Shown here one piece after another: positions 9,394 through 20,013 of a stretch of 64,000 bases of DNA (position 1 is the stretch's first letter; every line of letters begins with the position of its first letter). The stretch lies in assembly GCA_020466095.1 (NCBI GenBank), contig CM035806.1, positions 90,390,511-90,454,510 of the forward strand. The letters are read 5' to 3'. The DNA is from Chlorops oryzae (taxonomy: Eukaryota > Arthropoda > Insecta > Diptera > Chloropidae). Below the pieces are notes generated by a model. It made no database searches, was not told the origin of the DNA, and saw only the letters and a program-made list of their open reading frames with translations. The position numbers and the translations under genes were made by a program.

Positions 9394-10554
9394 ATGCCAA
9401 CCAAGGCGTTTACGAGAAGTGTGAATATAGCAATTCCTAAAGGTAAAGGAAAAAATTTTTTTATGCATGCACTTCACACAATGCCACTTCGATCGGAATC
9501 GAACTCCCGTCAGCTAAAAATATTTTTCAAATCGATACGAACCTCAACCACTCAGCATATGTTAAAAAACAAACATTTAAACCATCAAAAGAGATATACA
9601 AGAAAGGTCGAGCGGAACGCAATGTCAAGCAGAATAAATAAAATAAATTGGAATTTGGATAGAGTCAATGAGACAAATTGGCTGAACGACGACCATATCA
9701 ACACCCTGTTGCCATGGTTGATGAGAAAGGCTAACAACGAGAAGATTCACGTATTCGACACGCACTTTTATTCATGCGCAACCTCATCAAAGGAAAAGTC
9801 AATGCCGGAACAATTACGTTTGAACGGTTTTCTAAAAAGAGTGAACATCTTCGAGTGCGAGAGCCTAGTGATCCCAGTACACGAGCGAAACCACTGGATG
9901 CTGGCAATCGTAACATGGCCAGCGATCTACGTACTGGACTCCCTTAAACCGCACGATGCAAAGAAAATCGCAGAAAAAATAAGGTCAATTGTGCAATGGG
10001 AGGCGAAAAGAAAATGTCCAGCAGACACCACGAAGTACTCGGAAAATGCGATGCCGCTAATATATCCGGAATACAGCCAACAACAAAATCTAAATGATTG
10101 CGGAATATATTTGCTGCGGTTTGCGGAAAAGTACCGAGACGTCGTAAGTTCAGGACGAGCCTTTTTGCCCCGAGACGCCTTTGTGGAGGAAAGTAAAATT
10201 TCAAGAATATTCCTCGACAAATTAATAACGGAGCAGAAGATGACTCGCGCAGAATGGAATGAGACGGAGGAGGAGCAAAAGTCCTTGCAGAATGAAATTC
10301 AAAGAATTAGAGCGAATTGTAAGCCAGGGAATAGAAAGTACTGTAAAATAATATTATATATAAGACTTAAATATATTCCGTATTTATCTCACGCAAAGGG
10401 GATGTTAGATATAAACAATTTAAATGCGCAAAAGCATATCAACATGCAAATTAATAATAAAAAAAAAAAAATAAAAAAAAAAATAATGGTAGAAATAGAG
10501 CATTCTTTTAAGAATATTTGCAAACACATTGTTTTATTTGTCCAACGAAAATAG
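9394..10554 (+). CDS. ULP1/SENP-like cysteine protease (C48-type) inside element C
   Basis: A 386-residue frame starts at the ATG at 9394 and ends with TAG at 10552. Its core has the ULP1 family layout: VPVHERNHWMLAIV with His167-Trp168, IYVLDS with Asp182, and QQNLNDCGIYLLRF with Gln230 and Cys236. These form the expected His-Asp-Cys triad with the oxyanion Gln. ULP1-type enzymes cleave SUMO or related peptides, or viral polyproteins in adenoviruses. The N-terminal 100 residues are basic; the C-terminus is Lys-rich from an A-tract. It lies between integrase and env, a place where errantiviruses normally have no gene. Base composition of the 9600-10300 core is less AT-rich than the flanks. 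The frame is intact, unlike its neighbours. Substrate unknown. Confidence 0.85.
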   Translation: MPTKAFTRSVNIAIPKGKGKNFFMHALHTMPLRSESNSRQLKIFFKSIRTSTTQHMLKNKHLNHQKRYTRKVERNAMSSRINKINWNLDRVNETNWLNDDHINTLLPWLMRKANNEKIHVFDTHFYSCATSSKEKSMPEQLRLNGFLKRVNIFECESLVIPVHERNHWMLAIVTWPAIYVLDSLKPHDAKKIAEKIRSIVQWEAKRKCPADTTKYSENAMPLIYPEYSQQQNLNDCGIYLLRFAEKYRDVVSSGRAFLPRDAFVEESKISRIFLDKLITEQKMTRAEWNETEEEQKSLQNEIQRIRANCKPGNRKYCKIILYIRLKYIPYLSHAKGMLDINNLNAQKHINMQINNKKKKIKKKIMVEIEHSFKNICKHIVLFVQRK

Positions 10555-10618
10555 GTGGAGAATAGTGGAGGAGCCTTTGTGAAAGCGACAAAGAGCGTAG
10601 ATGTGTGTGCAAATTCCG

Positions 10619-10636
10619 TTTTCTTTTTTTTTCAGG
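10619..10636 (+). promoter_or_regulatory. 3' splice acceptor before env (element C)
   Basis: A pyrimidine tract ends in CAG at 10633-10635, and the env frame continues in phase from 10636. The next codons give a hydrophobic signal-like segment. It pairs with the donor at 7841/7842. Confidence 0.6.
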
Positions 10637-12147
10637 AAAAAATTATCATTTTGGGGTTAATAACAACAGTCACCTACGGACGACTTCAAATAACGCCAGT
10701 AGACGAACAAGGAGGATTTGTCCAGATCCACATAAAAGAAACAGAAATTATAGAGGATTTCTACACCGTGCTACATGTGATACACCCAGCCGAAATCCTG
10801 AAGGTCATCAACACAATCAACGAGTATGTCGATACGGTAGAAATAAAAAACAGAGAGCTACTGCTGGCAGAAATTAGAACAATCAGATCAAAACTTAGCT
10901 CCATAATACCAAGGGAGAATGATCGATCTCGAAGAGGACTTCTGAACGCAGTAGGTACGGCCGCCAACTGGCTATTTGGCGTCATGGACGACGACGACCG
11001 GAAAGAAATCCTAGAGCACCTGACATTGGCAGACCAGAATAGCCATAACGCCATAAAAGGGTTGAACGAACAAATATACATAAACGATTTTTTGAACGAA
11101 ACAATTTCAACGATAAAAAGGACAATGGAAAAGGATCTGGGCATGGTTAACGAAGTATTCACCACAGTAAAAAGGCAAAACGATGAAATCACTAAACACC
11201 TCCGTTATCATGACAGATGCTAAAACTAAAAAGTATAGAGGAAAAGGTCAACATCATCCAGGACAGTATATCATCAGAAAAAAACGGGGTGGCGCATCCC
11301 AACATACTAACGACGGAGGAGATAGAAAGATTCAAAATGCACTATTACAAAGTAAAACTAATCAGAGTGGGAGTGATGTCATACGTAAACAAGGCACTAA
11401 TAATCGCAGTAAAAATCCCAAGAAACTTCCGGAAAATAGAAGTAAAATGGTTAACCCCTCTTCCAAACCTGAGTCATAAGGAAATAATAGAAAGGGACGA
11501 ACATATCACAACAAAAGATAACACAACTTACAGTTTCACGGAAAATGCGGTACGAAAGGAACTGAAAAAGAGTAGAAACTGCGTTTTTCTTAACACATGT
11601 AGACTCCAGTATAACAACAAAATCTTCATACAATACATAGACGAATCAACACTACTAATAAAAAAACGCGAGGCAAACGCAGATCACACACGATTGCAAC
11701 AAGCGCAACATAACACTTAACAAGAACGTACTCATCTCTTTCTCCAATTGCACCATAATCATTTAAGACCAAAATTTTACGAATACTCAGATCATAATTA
11801 ACGAAAAATATTTCTACCAAGAAAACGAAAATAACAATATCAAATTCAACGACACCATTAACTTCGAAGAAATTCAAATAAAAAGTGTTAAAAATCGAAA
11901 ACTCATTGATGAATTAACATTACACAGGAATATATCATATGGCATAAGCACCACGCTCGTCATAGCAGCAATAATAGGAGTCATATTCCTGTGTGTCTGT
12001 CTCCGAAACAAAAACGTTAATATCAGAAATAGCCTGGAACTCTCAGAAAGGCAACCACAAAGAAGAACAAGTATTCGGACACTTAACAAACAATATAGAG
12101 AAGAAGCAGCGAGCAAAGAGCCTAACGTCAACATAAATCAAAAGCGT
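10636..12147 (+). pseudogene. Errantivirus-type envelope (baculovirus F-like) gene, broken
   Basis: Env of insect errantiviruses is a type I fusion glycoprotein on the particle surface. The frame starts after the splice acceptor with a hydrophobic signal-like stretch (10645-10680). A basic furin-type site RSRR at about 10927-10938 is followed by a Gly/Ala-rich fusion-peptide region and the conserved FGVMD word. Coiled-coil-like sequence follows. The frame breaks near 11217, a second frame runs to a stop at 11718, and the first frame reappears with a transmembrane segment at about 11938-12010 and a basic tail. At least two frameshifts therefore disable it. The exact 3' end is uncertain. Confidence 0.8.
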
Positions 12148-12222
12148 ATGAAATTATTTACCAAAATATTTTTTTATTTAAAATTTTTTTTTTTTTATTT
12201 TTACAGTAGTTTTTTTTTGGGT

Positions 12223-12489
12223 TCAATCCCATGGATCCAAGGAAAAAATAAAATTCTTAATGCGGGAGAGGTCAGTCAGGGACGCCCAGCGAATTGGAGG
12301 GACAGGATACCGACGAGGAGGTATCCCTAACAGGTCGTACCTGTCATCCACGTCACGAAAATCTAACCTCCAGCACGGGTCCAGCAGATGCAGAAATAAA
12401 TCCATACCTCTCAAGGGTGGGGGCGGGACCACGTACCGCTCCTCACGTAGATAATAGTCGTCAACGGTATAAAATGTGTTGAACGTCAT
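12223..12489 (-). other. Uncharacterised antisense open frame in element C 3' region
   Basis: On the minus strand an ATG near 12489 opens a frame of almost 90 codons, just after a pyrimidine-rich TTTCGTTTCAG that could be a splice acceptor. The protein is rich in Pro, Arg and aromatic residues and has no motif I recognise. On the plus strand a second frame (12294-12482) is also open, and this block is more GC-rich than its surroundings. It may be a captured sequence, or chance. Confidence 0.25.
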
Positions 12490-12672
12490 CCTGAAACGAA
12501 ATAAAAGGTATGGAAAAAGAAAAACCGAAACCAATATTCACCAAAAATATGAAAAAAAAAAAATACTTACTCGAACAAAGTCAATTTCGTACTTAAAAGA
12601 AATCGACGAGGACGCGACTATAAATAAGAAAATTTTGACAAATTTTTTTTTCTTTTTCACAAAATTAATATT

Positions 12673-13040
12673 TCGGTTAAAAAAGCATTTGCAAGCAAAA
12701 CGCATGCTTAAAAATGGTCAATATCCGAAATAGAATTTGCTTGCACATGGTTAATTACCGAAGTAAACTGCGTCGGTTAAAAAAGCATTTGCAAGCAAAA
12801 CACATGCCTGAAAGTGGTCAATATCCGAAATAGAATTTGCTTGCAACATCGGTATCGAAAAAATTTTTTTTCGATCCCAAGGACACACGTGCACGCACGA
12901 AACATGCAGACACATGTGCACCCGAACCTAACAAAAAGGGTAAAGAAAAAGCATTTGCAAGCAAAAATGCATGCTTGCACATGGTTAATTACCGAAGTAA
13001 ACTGCATCGGTGGGAAAAGCAATTGCAAGCACACCGCATG
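12673..13040 (+). repeat. Diverged tandem repeats, about 100-bp unit
   Basis: The phrase AAGCATTTGCAAGCAAAA occurs at about 12683, 12783 and 12949, and GGTTAATTACCGAAGTAAACTGC at two places. Units are arranged head to tail, with a 90-bp unrelated insert between the second and third. No coding sense. Confidence 0.8.
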
Positions 13041-13210
13041 TAGAATATTTCCAATAACGCATTGACAGATTTATATATTTTTGTTGTGTCTTCTACACAG
13101 CGATATTTTGGCAATCAGCACAAAACCTCAACCTCAAAGGGGGGAAGGGGTAGTAGCACGTAGCACAAGTAATATAAAGAATCATGCCCCATACAAAGCT
13201 TATAGAATAA

Positions 13211-13252
<42 letters not shown>

Positions 13253-13688
13253 ATTCACTTTACATTTCTCGAATCCAAAATATGTGAAAAGGAAGTCAGC
13301 AAAGTCTAATTAAGAATTATATAAAAAGCATAAGCAAATTTTATACTTCACTCTAAAAAAAAAAAAAAAAAAAAAATGTTAAACAAAAAAAAAAAATATA
13401 TATAATAACAAAAAAAAAGGGGATTTAGTGAAGTACTTTGGATTAAAAAAGAAGAAGAAATATATATAAGCATTTTCATTTAATACCAAATTTAAGAATA
13501 TGATGTATTAGAAACTGTAAGAGTCCCAAAACAAAATATTTTTGAGTCGCAATAACAAAAAAAAATAATATATATAAAAACTGTATTGCCTATGTAAGCA
13601 TTTCGTAGAACTAGAATATTAAGCCAGTAACACCGTTTGAATTGTATCCCGAAAACTAAAACACTAGTTCATAGAAAATCAAGAATTC
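13041..13688 (+). other. AT-rich 3' untranslated part of element C
   Basis: No gene is seen. The segment has an A-homopolymer of about 40 bases (13211-13250) and shorter A-tracts near 13358 and 13386, interspersed with TATATA words. Confidence 0.6.
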
Positions 13689-13988
13689 ACTGAGATACCC
13701 GCTACACTGCAGCGATAAATATGGATCAAGAAGCGGCAGTATCATAGCAGCGACAAAAATTTCAGCAGCATCGGTCTATCGAACACCGCTAAGAACATCA
13801 TCAAAGACAAATGGGTGAACAGAGTCTACACGCCCACCACAACAGCGAGTTAGCAACATTTCAGCAACAACATCAACAACACGAGCCGGAGTTAATAAAA
13901 CCGTATTCAGCTCGCCTCATCTGTATCATCGAGACTAAGCATGAAGTATGCCTGACTACAACAACCGTATCCTTCGGACAGAAAACCA

Positions 13989-14024
13989 GTCGTGATGCTC
14001 ACGACTTGCCGAAGAGGGGAGGGA
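13989..14024 (+). promoter_or_regulatory. Conserved hairpin and polypurine tract of element C
   Basis: GTCGTGA and TCACGAC around a TGC loop (13989-14005) form a perfect 7-bp stem. It is followed by GAAGAGGGGAGGGA (14011-14024), the polypurine tract that primes plus-strand DNA, directly before the LTR. Element A has the same hairpin in the same position with two compensated pairs. Confidence 0.8.
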
Positions 14025-15020
14025 TGTTGTGAGTCAAAACCGTCACGTCACACGCTAACGTAACGCTGCCATCTCTATCGTCAACGGCACGCTATCAGCA
14101 CTAAGCCAAAAGCAGTGCAATAAATAATGCAGCATAAACAAATGCAACGGCACCGTTTGAGCTCGAAACCTAACACCTCGAACAACAACAGCACGAGCGA
14201 GCATGAAATCGAACGCCTCAACAAAGCAACAACGGTCGGCGTTCGAAGTCACAAAAAGAGACACTGTCACCAGAGACGGCAACAACAACAACAGGGTCTC
14301 GTAAAGACAAACAGACCGTCGATATCAATGTCAACCGAAAATCGATCGTTCAAGGCCATCGATCGAAAGGGAAAGCAGGCAGACGAAAGGCGAAAGAACA
14401 CGAGCCGCCGAGTCAGCATGCGGACCACACACAAACAAGGGATGTTTGCGGCATGCGTTTGCTTGTTCGTATTACATTTCGTTCTGTACGTCTTTTGTGT
14501 GTGCACTTGGCTTGCATTAAACCGTACATATGTCGAATGGGTTTGGAGTGATCGGCATGTTTAGCTGATTGTAAATATATGGCACGACGAAAATAGAAGA
14601 CAACGGCACTTATGCAATCGCTGGAAAAAGCCAAAATGCAGAATAGACGGTGACCAAGGGACGCTCGCGGGGAGGTTAGCTGAGGAAGAAATCTATGACG
14701 CTAGCAACTATCGATATTGCGAACGGAGCAATATCGGACTATAAAAGCGAAGTTCGATTGACAAAATTGACTTATCATCGATTAGCACTCCGAGTATTAA
14801 GAAGATCTCAACTTTGGCGCACCTACTTACGAGCCAGGACGACAAAGTGTGGATCCCAGTGTAAGCTAGGGAATTAGGGCAGTAAAGTAAGATAGAGTAG
14901 AAACATTAAAAAGACTTTAATAAATAAACATTATTATAACGAGAAAATTAATGTTTTATTTGGAATAAATACTGAATCCTTGTTGGCGCTTACAGAGGTG
15001 CTTACTCCCCAGTACACACA
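14025..15020 (+). repeat. 3' LTR of element C
   Basis: It begins TGTTGTGAGTC after the polypurine tract and ends about AGTACACACA. It holds CAACAACA-rich U3 sequence, the promoter inverted repeat with TATAAAAG (14712-14747), and a U5 block (ACTTACGAGCCAGGACGACA, about 14827) that it shares with LTRs A, B and D. It is closer in U5 to element A than to its own 5' LTR. Confidence 0.75.
14712..14747 (+). promoter_or_regulatory. Inverted repeat plus TATA box in the C 3' LTR
   Basis: CGATATTGC (14712-14720) and GCAATATCG (14728-14736) with a 7-nt spacer, then TATAAAAG at 14740-14747. Relative to the C 5' LTR the second pair is G-C instead of A-T, changed on both arms. Confidence 0.75.
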
Positions 15021-15479
15021 TCATTTTTAATTTTTTTGCTCCCCCTTTTGAAAGCATATTTAGGTTTTTTCTTATTTACTTTTAATATATACAAGTTTGG
15101 TTATTAAAATGAGCCGAAATGACTGACAATAAATTAAATAATGTATTTAAATTACAATCTGTTCACAATTTTTTTTAAAACATCCTTAGGGATAGTAAAA
15201 ACAAACACACGTCGCTCCGGCGTATCGTTATCTTTTCAAGGTAAAAAAAAACGTTATCTTTCTAGGGTTAAACAACGTCTATGTGGTCAGAACATCAGCA
15301 GCTCGTTTCAGCGCAAGAGAATTAGAGTAAACATCGCAGCAACCACTCTCATATTCCAAGTACGGGATACGTCAACTGAATGTTAATTTAAAACCACAGC
15401 AGCCGCAATGTCAAAAGCGCATCCAATTATGAGGTTTTCGATTATCGCTATGGAGCAATTTTCTTCAAAGGGGGAGGGA
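15021..15479. other. Spacer between two oppositely oriented LTRs
   Basis: No gene is seen. The last bases, AAAGGGGGAGGGA (15467-15479), look like a plus-strand polypurine tract, yet the LTR that follows reads in minus orientation. This may be the 3' tail of another plus-strand copy. Confidence 0.45.
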
Positions 15480-16329
15480 TGTTGTTTTGTGCTGGGGATG
15501 GACGTCTAAGCGAATACCACATATAAGAACGCCATTGAAATTCAGTTACAATTATTGTTTATTGAAGTCCTTTTTCTTCGTATATGACAATCCTATTCTG
15601 GCTTAACTTAACTGCCCTTATCCCTAGCTACACTGAGATCCACACTTTGTCGTCCTGGCTCGTAAGTAGGTGCGACAAAGTTAAGATCTGATTAGACTTT
15701 CGATTCCAAACTGCAAGTCCTCTTCCGTAGATCGAAGCTCCGCTTAAATAGATCAATATTGCCGATCTAGCAATATGGGCTATTGATTGATTTCCTAAGT
15801 ATGACTTCGTTCTTTTCCTGCCGGTGTGCCTACGTTGCACTTGTTGTTGTTGCACCTGGCTCTTGTTATTCTGTTGACCGGCTTGTCAATTCTTGCGTAC
15901 ATTGCGTTGATTGCCCTTCTCGATCGCCTGTTGTTGTTGTTGCCAATAGCTTTATTGCTGTGTTTCTATTGTTGACGTAAGTCTGCCTTTGAAGACATTG
16001 AACCGCTTATGCCGTTGCTTATTGCTGACTTGCATGCTCGTACTCTTTCGACTTTTCCCCCGCTTGCCCTTTCCACCAGTCGGCGTTGTGCCCAGCTTAG
16101 GTACCGGCGATCGGTATGCTTGTTTACGTAATTGTTTTCAGTAGTTGAGTTCAAATGTTGTTGTTGTTCTTGCTAAAGGGTGTCGGATTCCGAGCTCGGT
16201 GCTGTGTCGTCGAACTCTTTTGCTGTGTTTTGATTGTTTTTATATGTTTTGTCACTTTTACCGCTTAGAGCTGATAGCGTGACGTTGGAGTGTACGTGAC
16301 GTTAGTTATGTTTAGTACGACTCAGAACA
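15480..16329 (-). repeat. 3' LTR of element A
   Basis: On the minus strand it starts TGTTCTGAGTCG and ends CACAAAACAACA (850 bp). It matches the split LTR at 25894-26596/31502-31577 along its length, including GATAGCGTGACGTTGGAGTG near the start and the CATTCGACTTAGACG-like end. Confidence 0.85.
15743..15778 (-). promoter_or_regulatory. Inverted repeat and TATA-like box in LTR A
   Basis: On the plus strand the arms are CAATATTGC (15754-15762) and GCAATATGG (15770-15778), with one mismatched pair. The minus-strand TATTTAAG lies at 15750-15743. Confidence 0.65.
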
Positions 16330-16365
16330 TCCCTCCCCTCCTCGGTAAGTCACGAGCATCGTGAC
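16330..16365 (-). promoter_or_regulatory. Polypurine tract and conserved hairpin of element A
   Basis: The minus strand reads GTCACGA-TGC-TCGTGAC (16365-16349), then CGAGGAGGGGAGGGA up to the LTR. The stem matches the element C stem with two pairs exchanged on both sides (G-C to A-T and T-A to C-G). Confidence 0.8.
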
Positions 16366-16672
16366 TGTTCATAAAAACGTTGCGGCTACCAGGTTGAAAT
16401 CTGAGACTCGGGTCAGCCTGCCATGATGTCTGCTGATAGTGGCTATGGGCTCGCCGATGTCACTGGTAATGCTCTGGTAAGTTGCTTGCTTGGGTGGGTG
16501 TGATGATTTCTTATCATCCCGACCATCTTGATAGTTGAGCAGGTGCGTGATGGAAATTTATGTCGCTGCTATTTGGTTAACTTTGCTAGGTTTTCTCTTG
16601 ATTGATGCTGCTCCGGTGTGGGATCTCAGTGTTTTGATGAAACTTTCAGACATTTCGATATTGTAAATACAT

Positions 16673-16898
16673 TTAATTGATGTTTAAATTAAATTCGGAT
16701 TTATTCTCTTATCAATTAATTAATCGTTGACATCAATTTCTGCGACCTTACCCCTTCAACAGCTGGAACCAAGAGAGCGAGCTGCCAGATGGGCAGGTTT
16801 ACCATACGTAAATATTTTACAAAACAAAATCTACTAAATGTCTTCTTAACAATACAAATCTACTAAATGTCGTAATTCTGCTAAGATTTGACGCTACA
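16673..16898 (-). repeat. 3' LTR of the CsRn1-like element
   Basis: It is 226 bp and about 97% like the 5' copy by eye. On the minus strand it begins TGTAGCGTCAAATC and ends TCAATTAA. Confidence 0.9.
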
Positions 16899-17091
16899 GT
16901 ACTCCCCTTTTAGACGAGGCAAGGCTTTGTAGAGTTTATTTGATTGAAACCTTGTTTATTTTTTCTCTTGTTGAAGTCGATATGGTCGTCGTTGTTGTGT
17001 TTTCGCTGCAATAAATTGTTTCGAATACGTCCGCGACTACGTAAGCTGGTTTCAGGCGATCGATCGACACGGTTGTCATTTTTCCATTTAC

Positions 17092-20013
17092 TCAGAGCTT
17101 GAAACTCCTCTCACCTCTGCTTAGTACTTCAAATGGGCCGTCGTATGGTTTGGAAAGCGAAGGTCTTACTGCGCCATTTCGTATAAAGACGTTTTTGCAT
17201 GATTTTAAGTCCGGATGTGAAAATATTTTTTGCTTGCCATGCCACGTTGTGTCCAATGGTCGCATGCAGGACATGGTTCTACGAAGGGCCTTAACCACAT
17301 CGGTCTGAGGGTGAATGTTTGAGTTAAACGCGAAGAATCCTGATGGTATCCGCAAGGTTGTTCCATAGACCAATTCGGCCGGTGAAGCGCAAAGATCTTC
17401 TTTGTTTGTTGTGCGAAGTCCTAGTAAAATTGTAGGCAAGAAATTCGTCCATTGTTTTGTGTCGATGCATAAGATGGCTGCTTTAAGGGTTCCATGCCAT
17501 CTCTCAACTAGCCCGTTCGACTGTGGGTGGTAAGACGCCGTGCGTAGATGGGTTATTCCCAAAGTTTAAGTTAGTTCTGCGAAGAGTGCTGATTGAAACT
17601 GTCTCCCTTGGTCAGATGTGATGAATGTTGGTATGCCGAATCTGGGGATCCAATTTTCAATGAGAGCTTTGGCTACGGTTGGCGCAGTCATATCGGTGAT
17701 GGGGACCGCTTCTGGCCATCTGGTAAATGTGTCCACAATTGTAAAGCAGTAACAGTAACCATTGCTTAGAGGAAAGGGCCCCGCTATGTCGATGTTGATG
17801 TGATAAAATCGTTTGTCAGGAATGGTGTATCGCTGGAGCTCGGACGACGTATGGCGAGTTACTTTTGATTTTTGGCATTCGATACAGTGTTTTGCAAAGC
17901 TTCGGCTGTCCTTTAGAATGCCTGGCCAAACGAATCTTTTAGTCATCAGTTTGGATGTAGCACGTGTGGCTGGGTGGCATAGGTTGTGTGTTGATCGCAG
18001 AACGCTTTCTCTAAATCGCGTGGTTATAAATGGTCGTACATTACTTGTTGAGATGTCGCAATGCAGTTGTTTTGAAGTTCCCGGAATTAGGATTCGTTTC
18101 CATTTTAGCGAAGACTTCTCGTCACACAGAATTCTTCTCAGCTCCTCGTCTGTTAGTTGGGCGTCTGCCAAAGCTTCGTAGTTGACACAGTCTTTTTTTA
18201 TGACGTTTATTCTGGATAGCATATCAGCTGTTATGTTTTTCTTGCCCTCTATGAAACGAACGTCGGTGGTAATTTGCGAAATGTAATCAAGCTGCCTAGC
18301 TTGTCTGCTTGAGGCCTTCTCCAAATTTTGTTGAAAAGAAAATGTCAATGGCTTATGATCCGTAAAAACGTGACAAGGGCGTCCTTCGAGCATGAATCGA
18401 AAATGGCGCGCCGCTAGGTAGATTGCAGTTAGTTCTCTGTCGTATGTGCTGTAACGTTGTTGAGCTTGATCAAATTTTTTGGAAAAATATCCCAATGGTT
18501 GCAGTCTGTTATCGATTACCTGATGGAGTGCCGCACCTGCTGCTAGGTTCGATGCGTCGACATGAAGCGAAAGCTCTGCATCCTTTGATGGGTGGGCTAA
18601 GATTGCCACATCTGCAAGTTGGTTATTGCATTTTTCGAATGACTGTGTGGTCTCGTTTGTCCAGTCTAGAAGTGTACGGTCGTTTTTGATGTTTCCGCGG
18701 CACATCTCCAGAAGCGGAGCCTGGAGTTCAAGAGCGTTTGGAATAAATCGCCGATAGAAGTTTATGGTTGCCAAAAACCGTTTAAGCTCCTTCACTGTTG
18801 CGGGCTTATTGTATGTTTTGATTGCGTCCACACGGTCTGGTAGTGGTTTAATTCCAGATGAATTCACCAGATGTCCCAGAAAGGTAATCTCGTTCTTGTC
18901 AAATTCGCTTTTGGCGGCGTTAATTTTCAGATTATGTTTTTGAAGGCGATCTAAAAGTTGTCGAGGATGAGAATAATGTTCCTCCGCGGTAGTTGAAGCG
19001 ACGCAAATATCATCTTTGTATGGAAAAACGAAGTATAACCCTCTGACTACCTCGTGAATTAGCCTTTGAAATGTTTGTGTAGCATTGCGTAGTCCAAATG
19101 TCATGAACTCGAATTCGTACAGGCAAAATGGCTTTGCTATTGCTGTTTTTGGCACATCTTCCGGACTGACTGGTACTTGATGGAATGCTTTCTGTAGGTC
19201 AATTTTGGAAAATATCGTTGTTCCTTCAAGGTTGCTGGTAAAGTCTTGTAAGTATGGTACTGGGTATCTATCTTGTGTGGTTACGGCATTGAGCGCCCTG
19301 TAGTCTCCGCAAGGACGCCACGTACCGTCAGCCTTCCTCACCATTTGTAGTGGGCTGGACCAGTTGCTGCTGGAGGGACGACATATTCCAAGTTTCATTA
19401 ATGTTTGGAACTCTGCTTTCGCTGCTGCAAGTTTTTCGGGAGATAGGCGTCGAGGGCGGGCGAAAACGGAAGGCCCACTTGTCTCAATGTGATGTATTGC
19501 TCTGGAATTAGTAGTAGTTCCAGGTTGAGCGAGATTCGTGATCCCTGGAAACTCGTAGAGTAGATCTTTGAAGGTTGATGATGAATTGAAAGATTTAATT
19601 GATACTTCGGGATTTGACAAAATCTCACCTGATGTATGGACCGATGTAGTGTTGTCCACTAGACGCCTGCGCTTGAGGTCCACCAGAAGGTCAAAATGTG
19701 AAAGGAAATCAGCTCCAATAATTTCTGTATTGACATCTGCGATAATGAATTGCCACAGGAATTCTCTGCGTATGCCTTAGTCGATTTTAAGAAGTGATTC
19801 GCCGAAGACGCTAATTTCTGTTCCGTTTGCAGCGTACAGTTTCATCGTAGAATTCGAACATTTTGAGTAGTGTCTTGTTTTAGGAATAACTGAGACATCG
19901 GCGCCTGTGTCGATGAGAAAGGCTAAATTGGTCATTTTATCTTTTATACGCAGGCGGTGGGTGGCTGCAGCACTGGTATCAGCGTTTTTCGATGCAGCTT
20001 GGATTGGTTGGCG
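17092..20013 (-). pseudogene. Pol polyprotein of the CsRn1-like element (PR-RT-RH-IN)
   Basis: On the minus strand the order is retropepsin (FLIDTGADVSVIP at about 19890-19925), then a 705-residue frame (19683-17566) with RT, RNase H and integrase. RT words are [23 protein letters not shown] and the active site YKDD, where YxDD is kept. RNase H shows LHVDASN, FTDHKPL and ITADMLSR. Integrase shows [23 protein letters not shown] and, after an in-frame TAA at 17566-17568, HPQSNGLVERWHG with the catalytic Glu, then a C-terminal stretch to 17092. The TAA in integrase and a break between protease and RT disable it. It would have copied and inserted the element. Confidence 0.9.

Larger units (their letters stand above)
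6797..15020 (+). mobile_element. Errantivirus-like Gypsy LTR element C with extra ULP1-like ORF (defective)
   Basis: The element runs from a 5' LTR (TGTTATGAGTC at 6797) through a primer-binding site, gag, the C-terminal half of integrase, a cysteine-protease ORF, env, a polypurine tract and a 3' LTR (TGTTGTGAGTC at 14025). Most of pol is missing. The two LTRs differ greatly in length and sequence, and no target duplication is seen, so the ends may come from different copies. Confidence 0.8.

Noticed and set aside
13205..13255. Poly(A) tract as LINE or SINE tail
   Set aside because: No retroelement body or target duplication could be attached; it lies within the AT-rich 3' part of element C.
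14127..14564. 145-codon frame in the C 3' LTR
   Set aside because: It lies wholly inside U3, is rich in simple Gln/Asn codons from CAACAA repeats and has no counterpart in the related LTRs.
17813..18181. 122-codon plus-strand frame and others at 18423-18689 and 19907-20212
   Set aside because: They are shadows of the minus-strand CsRn1-like gag-pol and show no motifs.
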